Below, piece after piece: positions 8,527-16,311 of a stretch of DNA of 64,000 nt (position 1 is the stretch's first letter; each line of letters opens with the position of its first letter). Source of the DNA: Clostridiales bacterium UBA1701 (GTDB taxonomy: Bacteria; Bacillota; Clostridia; Oscillospirales; Oscillospiraceae). The notes under the pieces are model-generated. The model saw only the letters and a list, made by a program, of their open reading frames with translations, did not search any database and had not been told where the DNA came from. The stretch spans positions 1 through 64,000 of the forward strand of contig DCJL01000032.1 in assembly GCA_002320035.1 (NCBI GenBank), given 5' to 3'. Made by a program: the position numbers and the translations under genes.

Positions 8527-8555
8527 AGCATATACTAAAATTATGCAATATGCAA
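8527..8555 (-). promoter_or_regulatory. Promoter of heptad-repeat membrane protein gene
   Basis: On the minus strand TTGCAT (8555-8550), a 17-bp spacer and TATGCT (8532-8527) lie about 50 bp upstream of the start codon, in an A/T-rich divergent intergenic region. Confidence 0.5.
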
Positions 8556-8641
8556 GAAAAATAAGGCTATAAACGACCATTTTGTACATATATTACACAA
8601 TGTATAGAGAAAAAGAACAAAATGACAAAAAATCAACATGC

Positions 8642-8670
8642 TTGAAAAAGCGCGGTTTAAATGTTATATT
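8642..8670 (+). promoter_or_regulatory. Promoter of M20 dipeptidase gene
   Basis: TTGAAA (8642-8647), a 17-bp spacer and TATATT (8665-8670). Because it begins downstream of the ATG at 8638, it supports the ATG at 8710 as the true start. Confidence 0.6.
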
Positions 8671-8709
8671 CTTCCCATACCGAATATTATTATTGAAAGG
8701 AGCGGCAGT

Positions 8710-10092
8710 ATGAACGAAATGCTTCGCCGGGACATAGATAAATTTGCAGAGGAAAACAGAGAGGCGCTCTTCAGAGACATTGCACGCCTTGTTGCGGTTG
8801 ACAGCGTGGAGGGGGAACCCCTGCCCGACGCGCCCTTCGGAAAAGGCCCGGCAAAGGCTTTGGCGCTTGCCCTGGAGATTTCCCGGGAGCTGGGGCTTGA
8901 GGCCGTTAACTGCGAAAATATGATAGGCTACGCGGCTGTGGGCGGCCGGGGAGAGAGATACCTCGCTACCGTCACCCATCTGGATGTGGTCCCCACCGGA
9001 GACGGCTGGGAAGCGGACCCCTTTGAAATGCGGGAGAGGGAGGGCTATATCATCGGCCGGGGCGTTATGGATGACAAGGGCCCCTCTGTGCTGTGCCTCT
9101 ATGCGCTGAAATACCTGAAGGACAGGGGCGCGGCGCTCAGATATCCCGTCCGGGCTTTGCTTGGCGTGAACGAGGAGACCGGCATGAAAGATGTGGAATA
9201 TTACCTTGCAAACTACCCTGCGCCGCTTTTCTGCTTCAGTCCCGACGCGAATTTTCCTCTCTGCAACGGAGAGAAAGGCATATATCAGGGCCGAATCATC
9301 TCCAGGCTGCCCCTGGGCAATATTGTGGATATAAAAGGCGGCGTGGCGGGCAACGTGATACCCGACAAGGCTTCAGCCATAGTGAAAGGCGCCGCGCTGA
9401 AAAGCACGGATAAAGTGCGGGCGGAGGAGACGGAGAAGGGGCTCTGGAAGCTTACGGCCAGGGGAATCGGCGGCCACGCCTCTCTGCCGGAGGGGACGGA
9501 GAACGCAATCGGCGTTCTGGCCCGCTACATTCTCGAAAATAAGATTGGGGATGAAAACGACGAAAAATTCCTCCGCCTTATTATGCTGCTCCATGAAAAA
9601 TACGATGGAAGCGCGCTGGGCGTTGCCGCAGATGACGGACTCTTTAAGCCCCTCACCATCGCGGGAGGCGTTATCGGGGTGGAAAACGGCCGCATGTACC
9701 AAACGGTTGACAGCCGCTATCCAAGCAACATGAGCGGAGAGAAGATCGCCGCTGCAATTCGGGAGAAAGCCGGGGACACGGCGGAGGTCACTGTGGAAAG
9801 GGATGCGCCGCCTTTCTATATGAGCCTTGAAAATCCTGCGGTACAGGTCTGCATCAGGGCCTATAATGACATAACCGGAGAGAACGCCGAGCCGTATACC
9901 ATCGGCGGCGGTACCTATGCCAGAGATTTCCCCAACGCCGTATCCTTCGGCCCCGAGCACCCGGAGCGGCCCCAGCCGGATTTTGCCGGGCCCATTCACG
10001 GCGTGGATGAGGCGGCAAGTATGGAGTATTTTATGGAGGCGCTGAAGGTCTATATTCTGGCTCTGCTGGAACTGGAGAAGCTGGAATTCTGA
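8710..10092 (+). CDS. M20 family dipeptidase (PepV/Sapep-like)
   Basis: A zinc-dependent dipeptidase of 460 residues. Metal and catalytic residues are visible in THLDVVPTGDGW (H90, D92), GRGVMDDKGP (D121) and GVNEETG (catalytic Glu at 155, metal Glu at 156). A lid domain fills about 180-330, and a C-terminal HGVDE motif supplies the last His ligand. The length matches the PepV/Sapep group, which cleaves Xaa-dipeptides in the cytoplasm. AAAGGAG lies before the ATG at 8710. Confidence 0.9.
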   Translation: MNEMLRRDIDKFAEENREALFRDIARLVAVDSVEGEPLPDAPFGKGPAKALALALEISRELGLEAVNCENMIGYAAVGGRGERYLATVTHLDVVPTGDGWEADPFEMREREGYIIGRGVMDDKGPSVLCLYALKYLKDRGAALRYPVRALLGVNEETGMKDVEYYLANYPAPLFCFSPDANFPLCNGEKGIYQGRIISRLPLGNIVDIKGGVAGNVIPDKASAIVKGAALKSTDKVRAEETEKGLWKLTARGIGGHASLPEGTENAIGVLARYILENKIGDENDEKFLRLIMLLHEKYDGSALGVAADDGLFKPLTIAGGVIGVENGRMYQTVDSRYPSNMSGEKIAAAIREKAGDTAEVTVERDAPPFYMSLENPAVQVCIRAYNDITGENAEPYTIGGGTYARDFPNAVSFGPEHPERPQPDFAGPIHGVDEAASMEYFMEALKVYILALLELEKLEF

Positions 10093-10152
10093 AAAAACGG
10101 GCTTTTTCGGGGGTATTTAACATTTTTTTAACCACTGCTCCTGCCAATGCAG

Positions 10153-10158
10153 TATAAT
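10153..10158 (+). promoter_or_regulatory. -10 element upstream of the two-component operon
   Basis: A perfect TATAAT stands 46 bp upstream of the response regulator start. No convincing -35 box is visible at 16-18 bp, so an activator may be needed. Confidence 0.4.
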
Positions 10159-10203
10159 GAACCGGATAATTAAAAAAACTATTAATACAAAGGAGCGATT
10201 TTG

Positions 10204-10887
10204 ATGAGCAAACGCGCTCTTATCGTCGAGGATGACGCAAATATCGCCGAGCTTTTGCGCCTTTATTTAGGTAAGGATGGCTTTGACGTCATGATAGCGG
10301 CGGACGGGGGCAAGGCCGAGTCGGTTTTTGACCTGTTCGCGCCGGATGTGGTGCTGCTGGATATTATGCTGCCTGTAAAGGACGGCTGGCAGGTATGCCG
10401 GGATATCCGAAAAAAATCATCCACCCCGATTATTATGCTTACCGCCAAAGGCGAAACCAGCGACAAAATAAACGGCCTTGAAATGGGGGCGGACGACTAC
10501 GTTACCAAACCCTTCGAGGTAAAGGAGCTGCTGGCCCGGGTGCACGCGGTTATGCGCCGCACGGATGCGGATGCGCCGGTGGAAAAGAAGCTCGTATTTG
10601 ACAGGCTCGTCATTAATCTGGACTCCTATGAGCTGATAGTGGACGGGAAAAAGGTGGATACGCCGCCCAAGGAGATGGAGCTTTTGTATCATCTGGCATC
10701 CTCTCCCAACCGGGTCTTTACACGGAATCAGCTTCTTGACGAGGTGTGGGGCTTCGACTACTTCGGAGATTCCCGCACGGTCGACGTGCATGTAAAACGC
10801 CTGAGGGAAAAGCTGGAGGGCGTGTCTGAAAAGTGGAGCCTGAAAACCGTCTGGGGAGTTGGCTACAAGTTTGAGCTGCTTGACTGA
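10204..10887 (+). CDS. OmpR/PhoB family response regulator
   Basis: A two-component regulator of 227 residues with a receiver domain (acidic pair EDD at the start, phospho-acceptor D53 in LLDIMLPVKDG, TAKG switch region) and a C-terminal winged helix (about 130-227). The latter carries the typical FTRNQLLDEVWG and SRTVDVHVKRLREKL segments. It should bind DNA as a dimer once phosphorylated by the kinase encoded six bases downstream. An AAAGGAG site precedes the ATG at 10204. The signal and targets are unknown; the HtrA-type protease gene next in line suggests envelope stress. Confidence 0.93.
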   Translation: MSKRALIVEDDANIAELLRLYLGKDGFDVMIAADGGKAESVFDLFAPDVVLLDIMLPVKDGWQVCRDIRKKSSTPIIMLTAKGETSDKINGLEMGADDYVTKPFEVKELLARVHAVMRRTDADAPVEKKLVFDRLVINLDSYELIVDGKKVDTPPKEMELLYHLASSPNRVFTRNQLLDEVWGFDYFGDSRTVDVHVKRLREKLEGVSEKWSLKTVWGVGYKFELLD

Positions 10888-10893
10888 TAAAAT

Positions 10894-12321
10894 ATGAAAA
10901 GCATCTATCTGAGAAACTTCGCCGCCACGGCGACGATGGTTTTCTTTTGCTTTCTGATATTTGCCTCCGTCTTTGTGGGGATTGGCCGGAACTATGTCAT
11001 AAGCGAATACCGCCAGGATATGGTCAACAGCGCGAATGAAGTCTCCCGCACTGCCTCCGCGATTGCCCAGAGCGATTCTCTCTCAAGCTGGGTCTTGAGC
11101 ATGTCGATAAGCTCCATAGCCAGTTCCACAGGAAATCAGGTTTTTATTACCGATGAGAACGGCACGATTATCTCTTGCTCTGACCGGGCCCCGGTCTGTG
11201 AGCACATGGGTGTTACTCTGGCTCCCGAGATAATCAATCAGCTCAGGCTGAACGGCAGTCTTGACAAGATCGGCACGCTTGGCGGCCTCTACAAGAGCAG
11301 CCGCTATATTGTTGCAAAACCGGTGCCCTCCGCCGGAGACGGGGAGACCATCGGCTATGTTTTTGTCACAAATCCTACGGACAACATGCTGGGCGCCTGG
11401 TCCACCTTCCTCACCGTCGCCTCAGTGGTTACCCTGGGGGTGTTCTGCGCGGCGATGCTGGTTTCTTTGGTATATTCAAAGCGTATGGCGCGGCCTCTGG
11501 ATGAAATGGCCGCCGCATCGCGGAAATTTGCCAGGGGGGATTTCTCCGTCCGCGTCCGGCAGGAGGATAACCCGGATGACGAGATGGGAGTCCTGATCGA
11601 GTCCTTTAACAAAATGGCGGATTCTCTCGAGCAGGCAGAAAAGCGCAGGAGCGAGTTTATTGCCAATGTTTCCCATGAGCTCAGGACGCCGATGACCACC
11701 ATCGCCGGCTTTGCCGACGGGATTCTGGACGGGACCATTCCAGCCGAAGATCAGCAGAAATATCTCCGTTCCATCCGAGACGAGACCCGGCGTCTTTCCC
11801 GGCTGGTTCGGGATATGCTGAGCGTATCCCAGGCAAAATCCAGCGCTTCCGATCCCCGCCGGAGAACGGTTTTTGACCTGACGGAGCTTATTTTACAGAC
11901 CCTCCTCAGCTTCGAGAGCAGGGCCAATGAAAAAAATCTGGATGTTGACCCACAGTTTCCCGAGAACCATATCATGGTCAAGGCGGATAAGGACGCCATA
12001 ACCCAGGTAATATATAATCTGCTGGACAATGCAGTGAAGTTCGCCAAGCCGGGCAGTTGTCTGATCCTGCGCCTTTATAAGGACTGCGGCAAAGCCTATG
12101 TCTCCGTGAAAGACTTTGGCGAGACCATCCCGCCCGACGATCTGCCTTTTGTTTTCGACCGATTTCATAAGTCCGACCGTTCCAGGAGCCTTGACAAGGA
12201 CGGCGTTGGCCTGGGCCTTTATCTGGTTAAGACCATTATTAACAGCCATGACGAGGATATTGCTGTCCGCAGTGAGGACGGTATGACGGAGTTTGTGTTC
12301 ACCCTGACTCTGGCTGAGTGA
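10894..12321 (+). CDS. Sensor histidine kinase
   Basis: A membrane kinase of 475 residues. A first transmembrane helix (about 10-30) and a second (about 170-192) bracket an extracytoplasmic sensor of roughly 140 residues. They are followed by a HAMP linker, a dimerisation domain with the phospho-acceptor His 261 in NVSHELRTPMT, and an ATPase domain (N box YNLLDNAVKFA, G2 box GVGLGLYLVK). The G1 box reads KDFGETIPPDD, with Glu where the family usually has Gly. It partners the preceding regulator, with a six-base gap and probable translational coupling. Confidence 0.93.
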   Translation: MKSIYLRNFAATATMVFFCFLIFASVFVGIGRNYVISEYRQDMVNSANEVSRTASAIAQSDSLSSWVLSMSISSIASSTGNQVFITDENGTIISCSDRAPVCEHMGVTLAPEIINQLRLNGSLDKIGTLGGLYKSSRYIVAKPVPSAGDGETIGYVFVTNPTDNMLGAWSTFLTVASVVTLGVFCAAMLVSLVYSKRMARPLDEMAAASRKFARGDFSVRVRQEDNPDDEMGVLIESFNKMADSLEQAEKRRSEFIANVSHELRTPMTTIAGFADGILDGTIPAEDQQKYLRSIRDETRRLSRLVRDMLSVSQAKSSASDPRRRTVFDLTELILQTLLSFESRANEKNLDVDPQFPENHIMVKADKDAITQVIYNLLDNAVKFAKPGSCLILRLYKDCGKAYVSVKDFGETIPPDDLPFVFDRFHKSDRSRSLDKDGVGLGLYLVKTIINSHDEDIAVRSEDGMTEFVFTLTLAE

Positions 12322-12345
12322 TTTTCAGAAAATAGAGGATCTAAT

Positions 12346-13620
12346 ATGAGCAATAATAACTGGTATAATACGGAGAGCTGGTATGATAGCGCGGGGGCGG
12401 GGCAGAAGTCTCCCGCTCTGAGGCCCACCGTGCGCCGCGGCATGACTCCAATGAGGGTGACAGGGCTTCTGGTTCTGGTGCTGATCCTGATTGTAGCCAC
12501 CTCGCTGGCCTTTTCGGGCGGCAGCGCCGGGTCGGGCGGCTTCGTTGAAGGGGCGGACGGCGGGGAGACCCTGCCTGACAACTGGGAACAGTTTTTTGAA
12601 AACTATTATCAGGAAACCCAAACCGACACGGCAAGCATAAATATCCCCTGTGCGGAACTGCCCATTGACGGTGCACTGGCGCTTAAGCCTGCCCAGGGCG
12701 GGGAATTGAGCCTGCAGGAGCTGTACGACGACTGCGCTGCCTCCATTGTGGCCATCTCAGGCTATGTGGAAGGAGCCGCCGGCTATAACTGGGGCACCGG
12801 CGTGGTCCTCTCGGAGGACGGCCTGATCCTTACCAACACCCATGTGATAAGTAACTGCGACAGCGCCTCCGTCACCTTGGGGGACGACACGGTGTATGAA
12901 GCGAAGCTTGTCGGGGCTGACACCGTAAGCGATATCGCTGTATTGAAAATAGAGGCCGATGGGCTGAAGCCCGCCGTATTCGGCGAGAGCGGAAGCCTTG
13001 CGGTGGGGGACAGGGTGGCCGCGATCGGCAATCCTCTGGGGGAGCAGTTCCGCTGCACCCTGACCGACGGTATTATCTCCGCCATCGAGCGGGGCCTGAG
13101 CTATAACGGCCACAGCATGACTTTGCTCCAGACCAACACCGCGATCAACGAGGGCAATTCCGGCGGCGCTCTGTTCAATATGTACGGCCAGGTAGTGGGT
13201 ATCACCAACATGAAGATGATGTCCTCTTACTCCAGTATTGAGGGCATAGGCTTTGCTATCCCCTCCGCGACCGCAATAAACGTGGTCAACTCTCTCCTTG
13301 AGTACGGCGAGGTGCGGGGCCGTCCCTCCATCGGCGTTACCGTGGGCGGCATTCCTGAAAATGCGGCCTCCCATTATGAGCTGCCGGAGGGGCTCTATGT
13401 ATCCTCCGTGGCTCCCGGCTCCGACGCGGAGGCCAAAGGCGTCCAGGTCGGTGATATCATAACGGCGGTGAACGGCATCGCCGTCACCACCACAGACCAG
13501 GTCAATGAGATTAAAAACGGCCTTAAAGTGGGAGATATTATGACATTTGACATTTGGCGCCAGGGCAAAAAACTGGAAATTAAGGTCCAGCTAATGGACA
13601 CAAACGATGTTTACAGGTGA
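12346..13620 (+). CDS. HtrA/DegP-like trypsin-type serine protease
   Basis: A membrane-anchored S1C protease of 424 residues. A cytoplasmic N-terminal tail and one membrane helix (about 40-58) precede the protease domain. The triad is H166 (TNTHVISN), D196 (VSDIAVLK) and S272 (EGNSGGALF). A single PDZ domain occupies about 330-420. Such proteases degrade or chaperone misfolded proteins outside the membrane. It follows the histidine kinase by 24 bases and is probably co-transcribed, which fits an envelope-stress circuit. A terminator follows at once. Confidence 0.92.
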   Translation: MSNNNWYNTESWYDSAGAGQKSPALRPTVRRGMTPMRVTGLLVLVLILIVATSLAFSGGSAGSGGFVEGADGGETLPDNWEQFFENYYQETQTDTASINIPCAELPIDGALALKPAQGGELSLQELYDDCAASIVAISGYVEGAAGYNWGTGVVLSEDGLILTNTHVISNCDSASVTLGDDTVYEAKLVGADTVSDIAVLKIEADGLKPAVFGESGSLAVGDRVAAIGNPLGEQFRCTLTDGIISAIERGLSYNGHSMTLLQTNTAINEGNSGGALFNMYGQVVGITNMKMMSSYSSIEGIGFAIPSATAINVVNSLLEYGEVRGRPSIGVTVGGIPENAASHYELPEGLYVSSVAPGSDAEAKGVQVGDIITAVNGIAVTTTDQVNEIKNGLKVGDIMTFDIWRQGKKLEIKVQLMDTNDVYR

Positions 13621-13629
13621 AAAAAATAC

Positions 13630-13663
13630 AGGCGCTCACTTTTGGGTGAGCGCCTTGTTTTTA
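13630..13663 (+). terminator. Terminator of the two-component/HtrA operon
   Basis: AGGCGCTCAC (13630-13639) pairs with GTGAGCGCCT (13646-13655) and is followed by TGTTTTT, ten bases after the stop. Confidence 0.85.
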
Positions 13664-13695
13664 AACCACAGAGTTAATCCGGGAAAACAGAGCGC

Positions 13696-13732
13696 ATAAA
13701 AAGGGAACGGCGTTTGGAGCCGTTCCCTTTTG
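13696..13732 (-). terminator. Terminator at the end of the fumarase/malic enzyme run
   Basis: AAGGGAACGGC (13701-13711) and GCCGTTCCCTT (13719-13729) form a perfect stem. On the minus strand the stem is followed by a T-run (CCCTTTTTATG). It ends the transcript just beyond the broken malic enzyme gene. Confidence 0.75.
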
Positions 13733-13741
13733 TCCTTCCTT

Positions 13742-13998
13742 TTAAATCCTGGAAACGCCGGTTTCAACAGCGGCTTGATATACCGCCCCGGCCACCGCGT
13801 CACGGACACGATGTTCCATCGGCGGGTCAGCCCACAGTTCTTATCCGGGTCTTTCTGGATTTCCAGACAGGGTTGGGCAACGCCGGGGGGATAGGCGAGG
13901 CACAGTGCCTGACGCCTGCCGGCCCTGACCCGGGAACAGATCTCAATTTTCCCTTTCCGCTCATAGTGGAGCTTTAACGCTTCTTTGGCGTAATCCAT
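13742..13998 (-). pseudogene. Malic enzyme remnant with large internal deletion
   Basis: The first about 66 codons from the ATG at 13998 encode a recognisable malic enzyme N terminus (MDYAKEALKLHYERKGKIEI, then the block LAYPPGVAQPCLEIQKD and TRRWNIVSV). Around 13800 the sequence jumps, in another frame, to a recognisable malic enzyme C terminus (DAVAGAVYQAAVETGVSRI, stop at 13742). The NAD-binding and catalytic core, some 300 residues, is missing, so no active enzyme can be made. The N-terminal frame would read on through a nonsense tail to 13636. The position two bases after fumarase beta fits a former fumarase-malic enzyme operon. Confidence 0.8.
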
Positions 13999-14000
13999 GC

Positions 14001-14567
14001 TTATATGCCGCCGTTCAGGCTTTCAAGATAAGCGGCGGGACCGCTCTCATATATGTTTTTTCCCAGACTGTCAATGGCCACGATGAGCGGCATGTCCTCA
14101 ACCTCCAGCTCCCGCACGGCCTCACAGCCCAGGTCCTCCCAGCAGACAAGCCGCGCCGAGCGGACGCATGCACCCATCAGTGCTCCGGCCCCGCCCATGG
14201 CGGCCAGATACACAGCGCCGTTTCGAACAATGGCCCCCACCACATCGGGGCTTCGATTTCCCTTGCCGATCATGACGCGCTGGCCCAAGTCCAGAAGCCT
14301 GGGGGAGTAGGCGTCCATTCTGCAGGAGGTGGTAGGCCCGGCTGAACCGATGACCTGCCCCGGCTTTTCCGGGGTAGGGCCTACATAATATATGACGCTG
14401 TCCTCAAGGGGAAAGGGGAGGGCGGCGCCATCATCAAGCAGGGCGCAGAGCCTTTTGTGGGCCGCGTCCCGGGCGGTGTAAATCCTGCCGGAGAGCAGAA
14501 CACGATCCCCCGCGCGGAGCATTTTCAGTTTTTCCCGGGAAGGGGGACATTCAAGCTTGTATTCCAT
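14001..14567 (-). CDS. Fumarate hydratase, beta subunit (class I, Fe-S type)
   Basis: A subunit of 188 residues matching the C-terminal swivelling domain of class I fumarase/tartrate dehydratase. It has the motifs LLSGRIYTARDAAHKR, GSAGPTTSCRMD and GKGNRS. With the alpha subunit it should interconvert fumarate and malate. The ATG at 14567 is preferred because GAGG lies six bases upstream. A GTG at 14579 overlaps the alpha stop by four bases and is possible. The L-tartrate dehydratase activity of relatives cannot be excluded, but the malic enzyme remnant downstream favours fumarase. Confidence 0.88.
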   Translation of the reverse strand: MEYKLECPPSREKLKMLRAGDRVLLSGRIYTARDAAHKRLCALLDDGAALPFPLEDSVIYYVGPTPEKPGQVIGSAGPTTSCRMDAYSPRLLDLGQRVMIGKGNRSPDVVGAIVRNGAVYLAAMGGAGALMGACVRSARLVCWEDLGCEAVRELEVEDMPLIVAIDSLGKNIYESGPAAYLESLNGGI

Positions 14568-14575
14568 TTCGGACC

Positions 14576-15415
14576 TCACAGCGTGACGCTTGCCCGCCGG
14601 GTCACATGGCAGCTTATATTGACGGCAACTGGCAGCCCGGCCACATGGGTAGGCGCCGTCTCGATGCTCAGGCCCAGCGCCGTGGTCCTGCCGCCAAAGC
14701 CCTGGGGCCCGATTCCCAGAGAGTTGATCTCATTCAGCAGCTCTTTTTCAAGCGCCGCATAGAAAGGGTCGGGATTGGGCTGGTCAATGGGCCGCAGAAG
14801 CGCATGCTTTGACAGCGCCGCCGCCTTGTCAAAGCTCCCGCCTATTCCCACGCCCAATATGATGGGCGGGCAGGGGTTGGAGCCTGCGGCCTTTACGGTT
14901 TCCAGCACAAAGCGCTTTACGCCCGCAAGCCCGTCCGAGGGCTTGAGCATGGCGAGTCGGCTCATATTCTCGCTGCCGAAGCCCTTTGGGACAAGGCTGA
15001 GCCGCAGCGCGTCCCCGGGCACAAGCTCAAGGCTGAGCATTGCCGGGGTATTATCCCCGGTATTTTCCCGCCGCAGAGGGTCGGCCACCACGCTTTTGCG
15101 CAGAAAGCCCTCACCGTAGCCCCGGCGGACGCCCTCGTCAACGGCGGCGCGGAAATCTCCCTCAATATGCACCTCCTGCCCCAGTTCTGCAAAAACGCAG
15201 GCGAGGCCGGTGTCCTGGCAGACGGGCAGGCAGTTTCTCTCTGCGGCCTGCCTGTTGCAGCAGAGGATGCGGAGCGTGTCGGACGCAGGGGGCCAGGGTT
15301 CTCCCACGGCGGCCCTGTCCATTGCCTGGGCTATGTCAGGCGGCAGCTCCCGGTTTGCCCGGACGCAGAGTGCCGCGACCGCCCGGCTGATTTCCTCGGC
15401 GGAAATGTTTTTCAT
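14576..15415 (-). CDS. Fumarate hydratase, alpha subunit (class I, Fe-S type)
   Basis: A catalytic subunit of 279 residues, the normal length. Cysteines expected to hold the 4Fe-4S cluster are seen in LPVCQDTG and NPCPPIILGVGIGG, with a further Cys in ISCHVTRRAS near the C terminus. GPQGFGGRTT is also typical. The enzyme would be oxygen-sensitive, which fits an anaerobe. Its start overlaps the EamA gene's stop by four bases, and the beta subunit follows at once, so the genes are translationally coupled. Confidence 0.92.
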   Translation of the reverse strand: MKNISAEEISRAVAALCVRANRELPPDIAQAMDRAAVGEPWPPASDTLRILCCNRQAAERNCLPVCQDTGLACVFAELGQEVHIEGDFRAAVDEGVRRGYGEGFLRKSVVADPLRRENTGDNTPAMLSLELVPGDALRLSLVPKGFGSENMSRLAMLKPSDGLAGVKRFVLETVKAAGSNPCPPIILGVGIGGSFDKAAALSKHALLRPIDQPNPDPFYAALEKELLNEINSLGIGPQGFGGRTTALGLSIETAPTHVAGLPVAVNISCHVTRRASVTL

Positions 15416-16296
15416 GCTTTCAGCTTCTTTCTGAAAAGTTCCGGCCCGGCTTCGGATATGAGCACGGAGACGAATATAAGCGCAAAGCCCAGCAGGAGCT
15501 TGAAGGTGATAGGTTCATGATAAAAGACAACGGATATGAGTGTTCCGAAAACGGATTCAAGGGTCATGATGACCGCCGTGGTGGAGGAGGGGGTATATTT
15601 CATGCCCCAGGCCTGCAGGAAAAAGCAGAAGGCAGTACACATGACGCTGAGATAGGCGATACTGATCCAGGCCGAGAGAGGCACATTCACAGGGGCAGAC
15701 TCAAACAGCAGAGCGCCTGCCCAGCAGACGAGCGCCGCCGCGCCAAACTGCACGGCAGTGATGGCAAGGGCGTCTCCCTTGCCTGCGTACTGCTCCATGA
15801 TGATGATCTGAAACGCGTAGAAAATTCCGCATAGAAGGGTGAGCATGTCCCCGATATTGACACCGCCGTCCAAATTTCCGAGGGATACGAAGCCGATGCC
15901 TGTGATGCACAGCAGCGCGGCAAGGACATTGGCCGCGCCGGGCCTGCGCTTATAGATGCCCCAGGCCATGAAAGGCACGAGGACGCAGTAGCTTGCGGTA
16001 AGAAAGGCGTTTTTTCCGGGCGTGGTATACATGAGCCCATAGGTCTGGACGATGTAGGCAACCGCAAGGCACAGGCCCATCTGAATGCTGCCCTTGAAAA
16101 CGGCTTTGTCTATGCGCCGGAGCTTTTTCCCGGCAAAAAGCCCCAAAAGCAGGGCGGAAACAGTGAATCGGATCGCCAGCACCCAGAGCGTGCCGACGGT
16201 GTCCAGCGTGGTCTTTAAAATTACGAAGGAAGTGCCCCAGATAAGCGCGGTCGCCAGAATGGCGAGCCGCCCGAGCAATGCTTTGTTTTCTGCCAT
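15412..16296 (-). CDS. EamA/DMT family transporter
   Basis: A permease of 294 residues with ten hydrophobic helices arranged as two EamA repeats (about 5-140 and 150-285). The first repeat opens with ATALIWGTSFVILK and the second ends with the EPITFKLLLGFALI segment. Family members export or import small metabolites such as amino acids. The substrate is unknown. It lies 15 bases after pcrA and overlaps fumarase alpha by four bases, so it is part of the same minus-strand run. Confidence 0.88.
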   Translation of the reverse strand: MAENKALLGRLAILATALIWGTSFVILKTTLDTVGTLWVLAIRFTVSALLLGLFAGKKLRRIDKAVFKGSIQMGLCLAVAYIVQTYGLMYTTPGKNAFLTASYCVLVPFMAWGIYKRRPGAANVLAALLCITGIGFVSLGNLDGGVNIGDMLTLLCGIFYAFQIIIMEQYAGKGDALAITAVQFGAAALVCWAGALLFESAPVNVPLSAWISIAYLSVMCTAFCFFLQAWGMKYTPSSTTAVIMTLESVFGTLISVVFYHEPITFKLLLGFALIFVSVLISEAGPELFRKKLKA

Positions 16297-16311
16297 AATA
16301 CCTCTTTTTTT

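Noticed and set aside
13636..13998. Treating the 120-codon minus-strand frame as a normal gene
   Set aside because: Its first half is a malic enzyme N terminus and its second half is an out-of-frame reading of the malic enzyme C terminus and the terminator, so it is a remnant.
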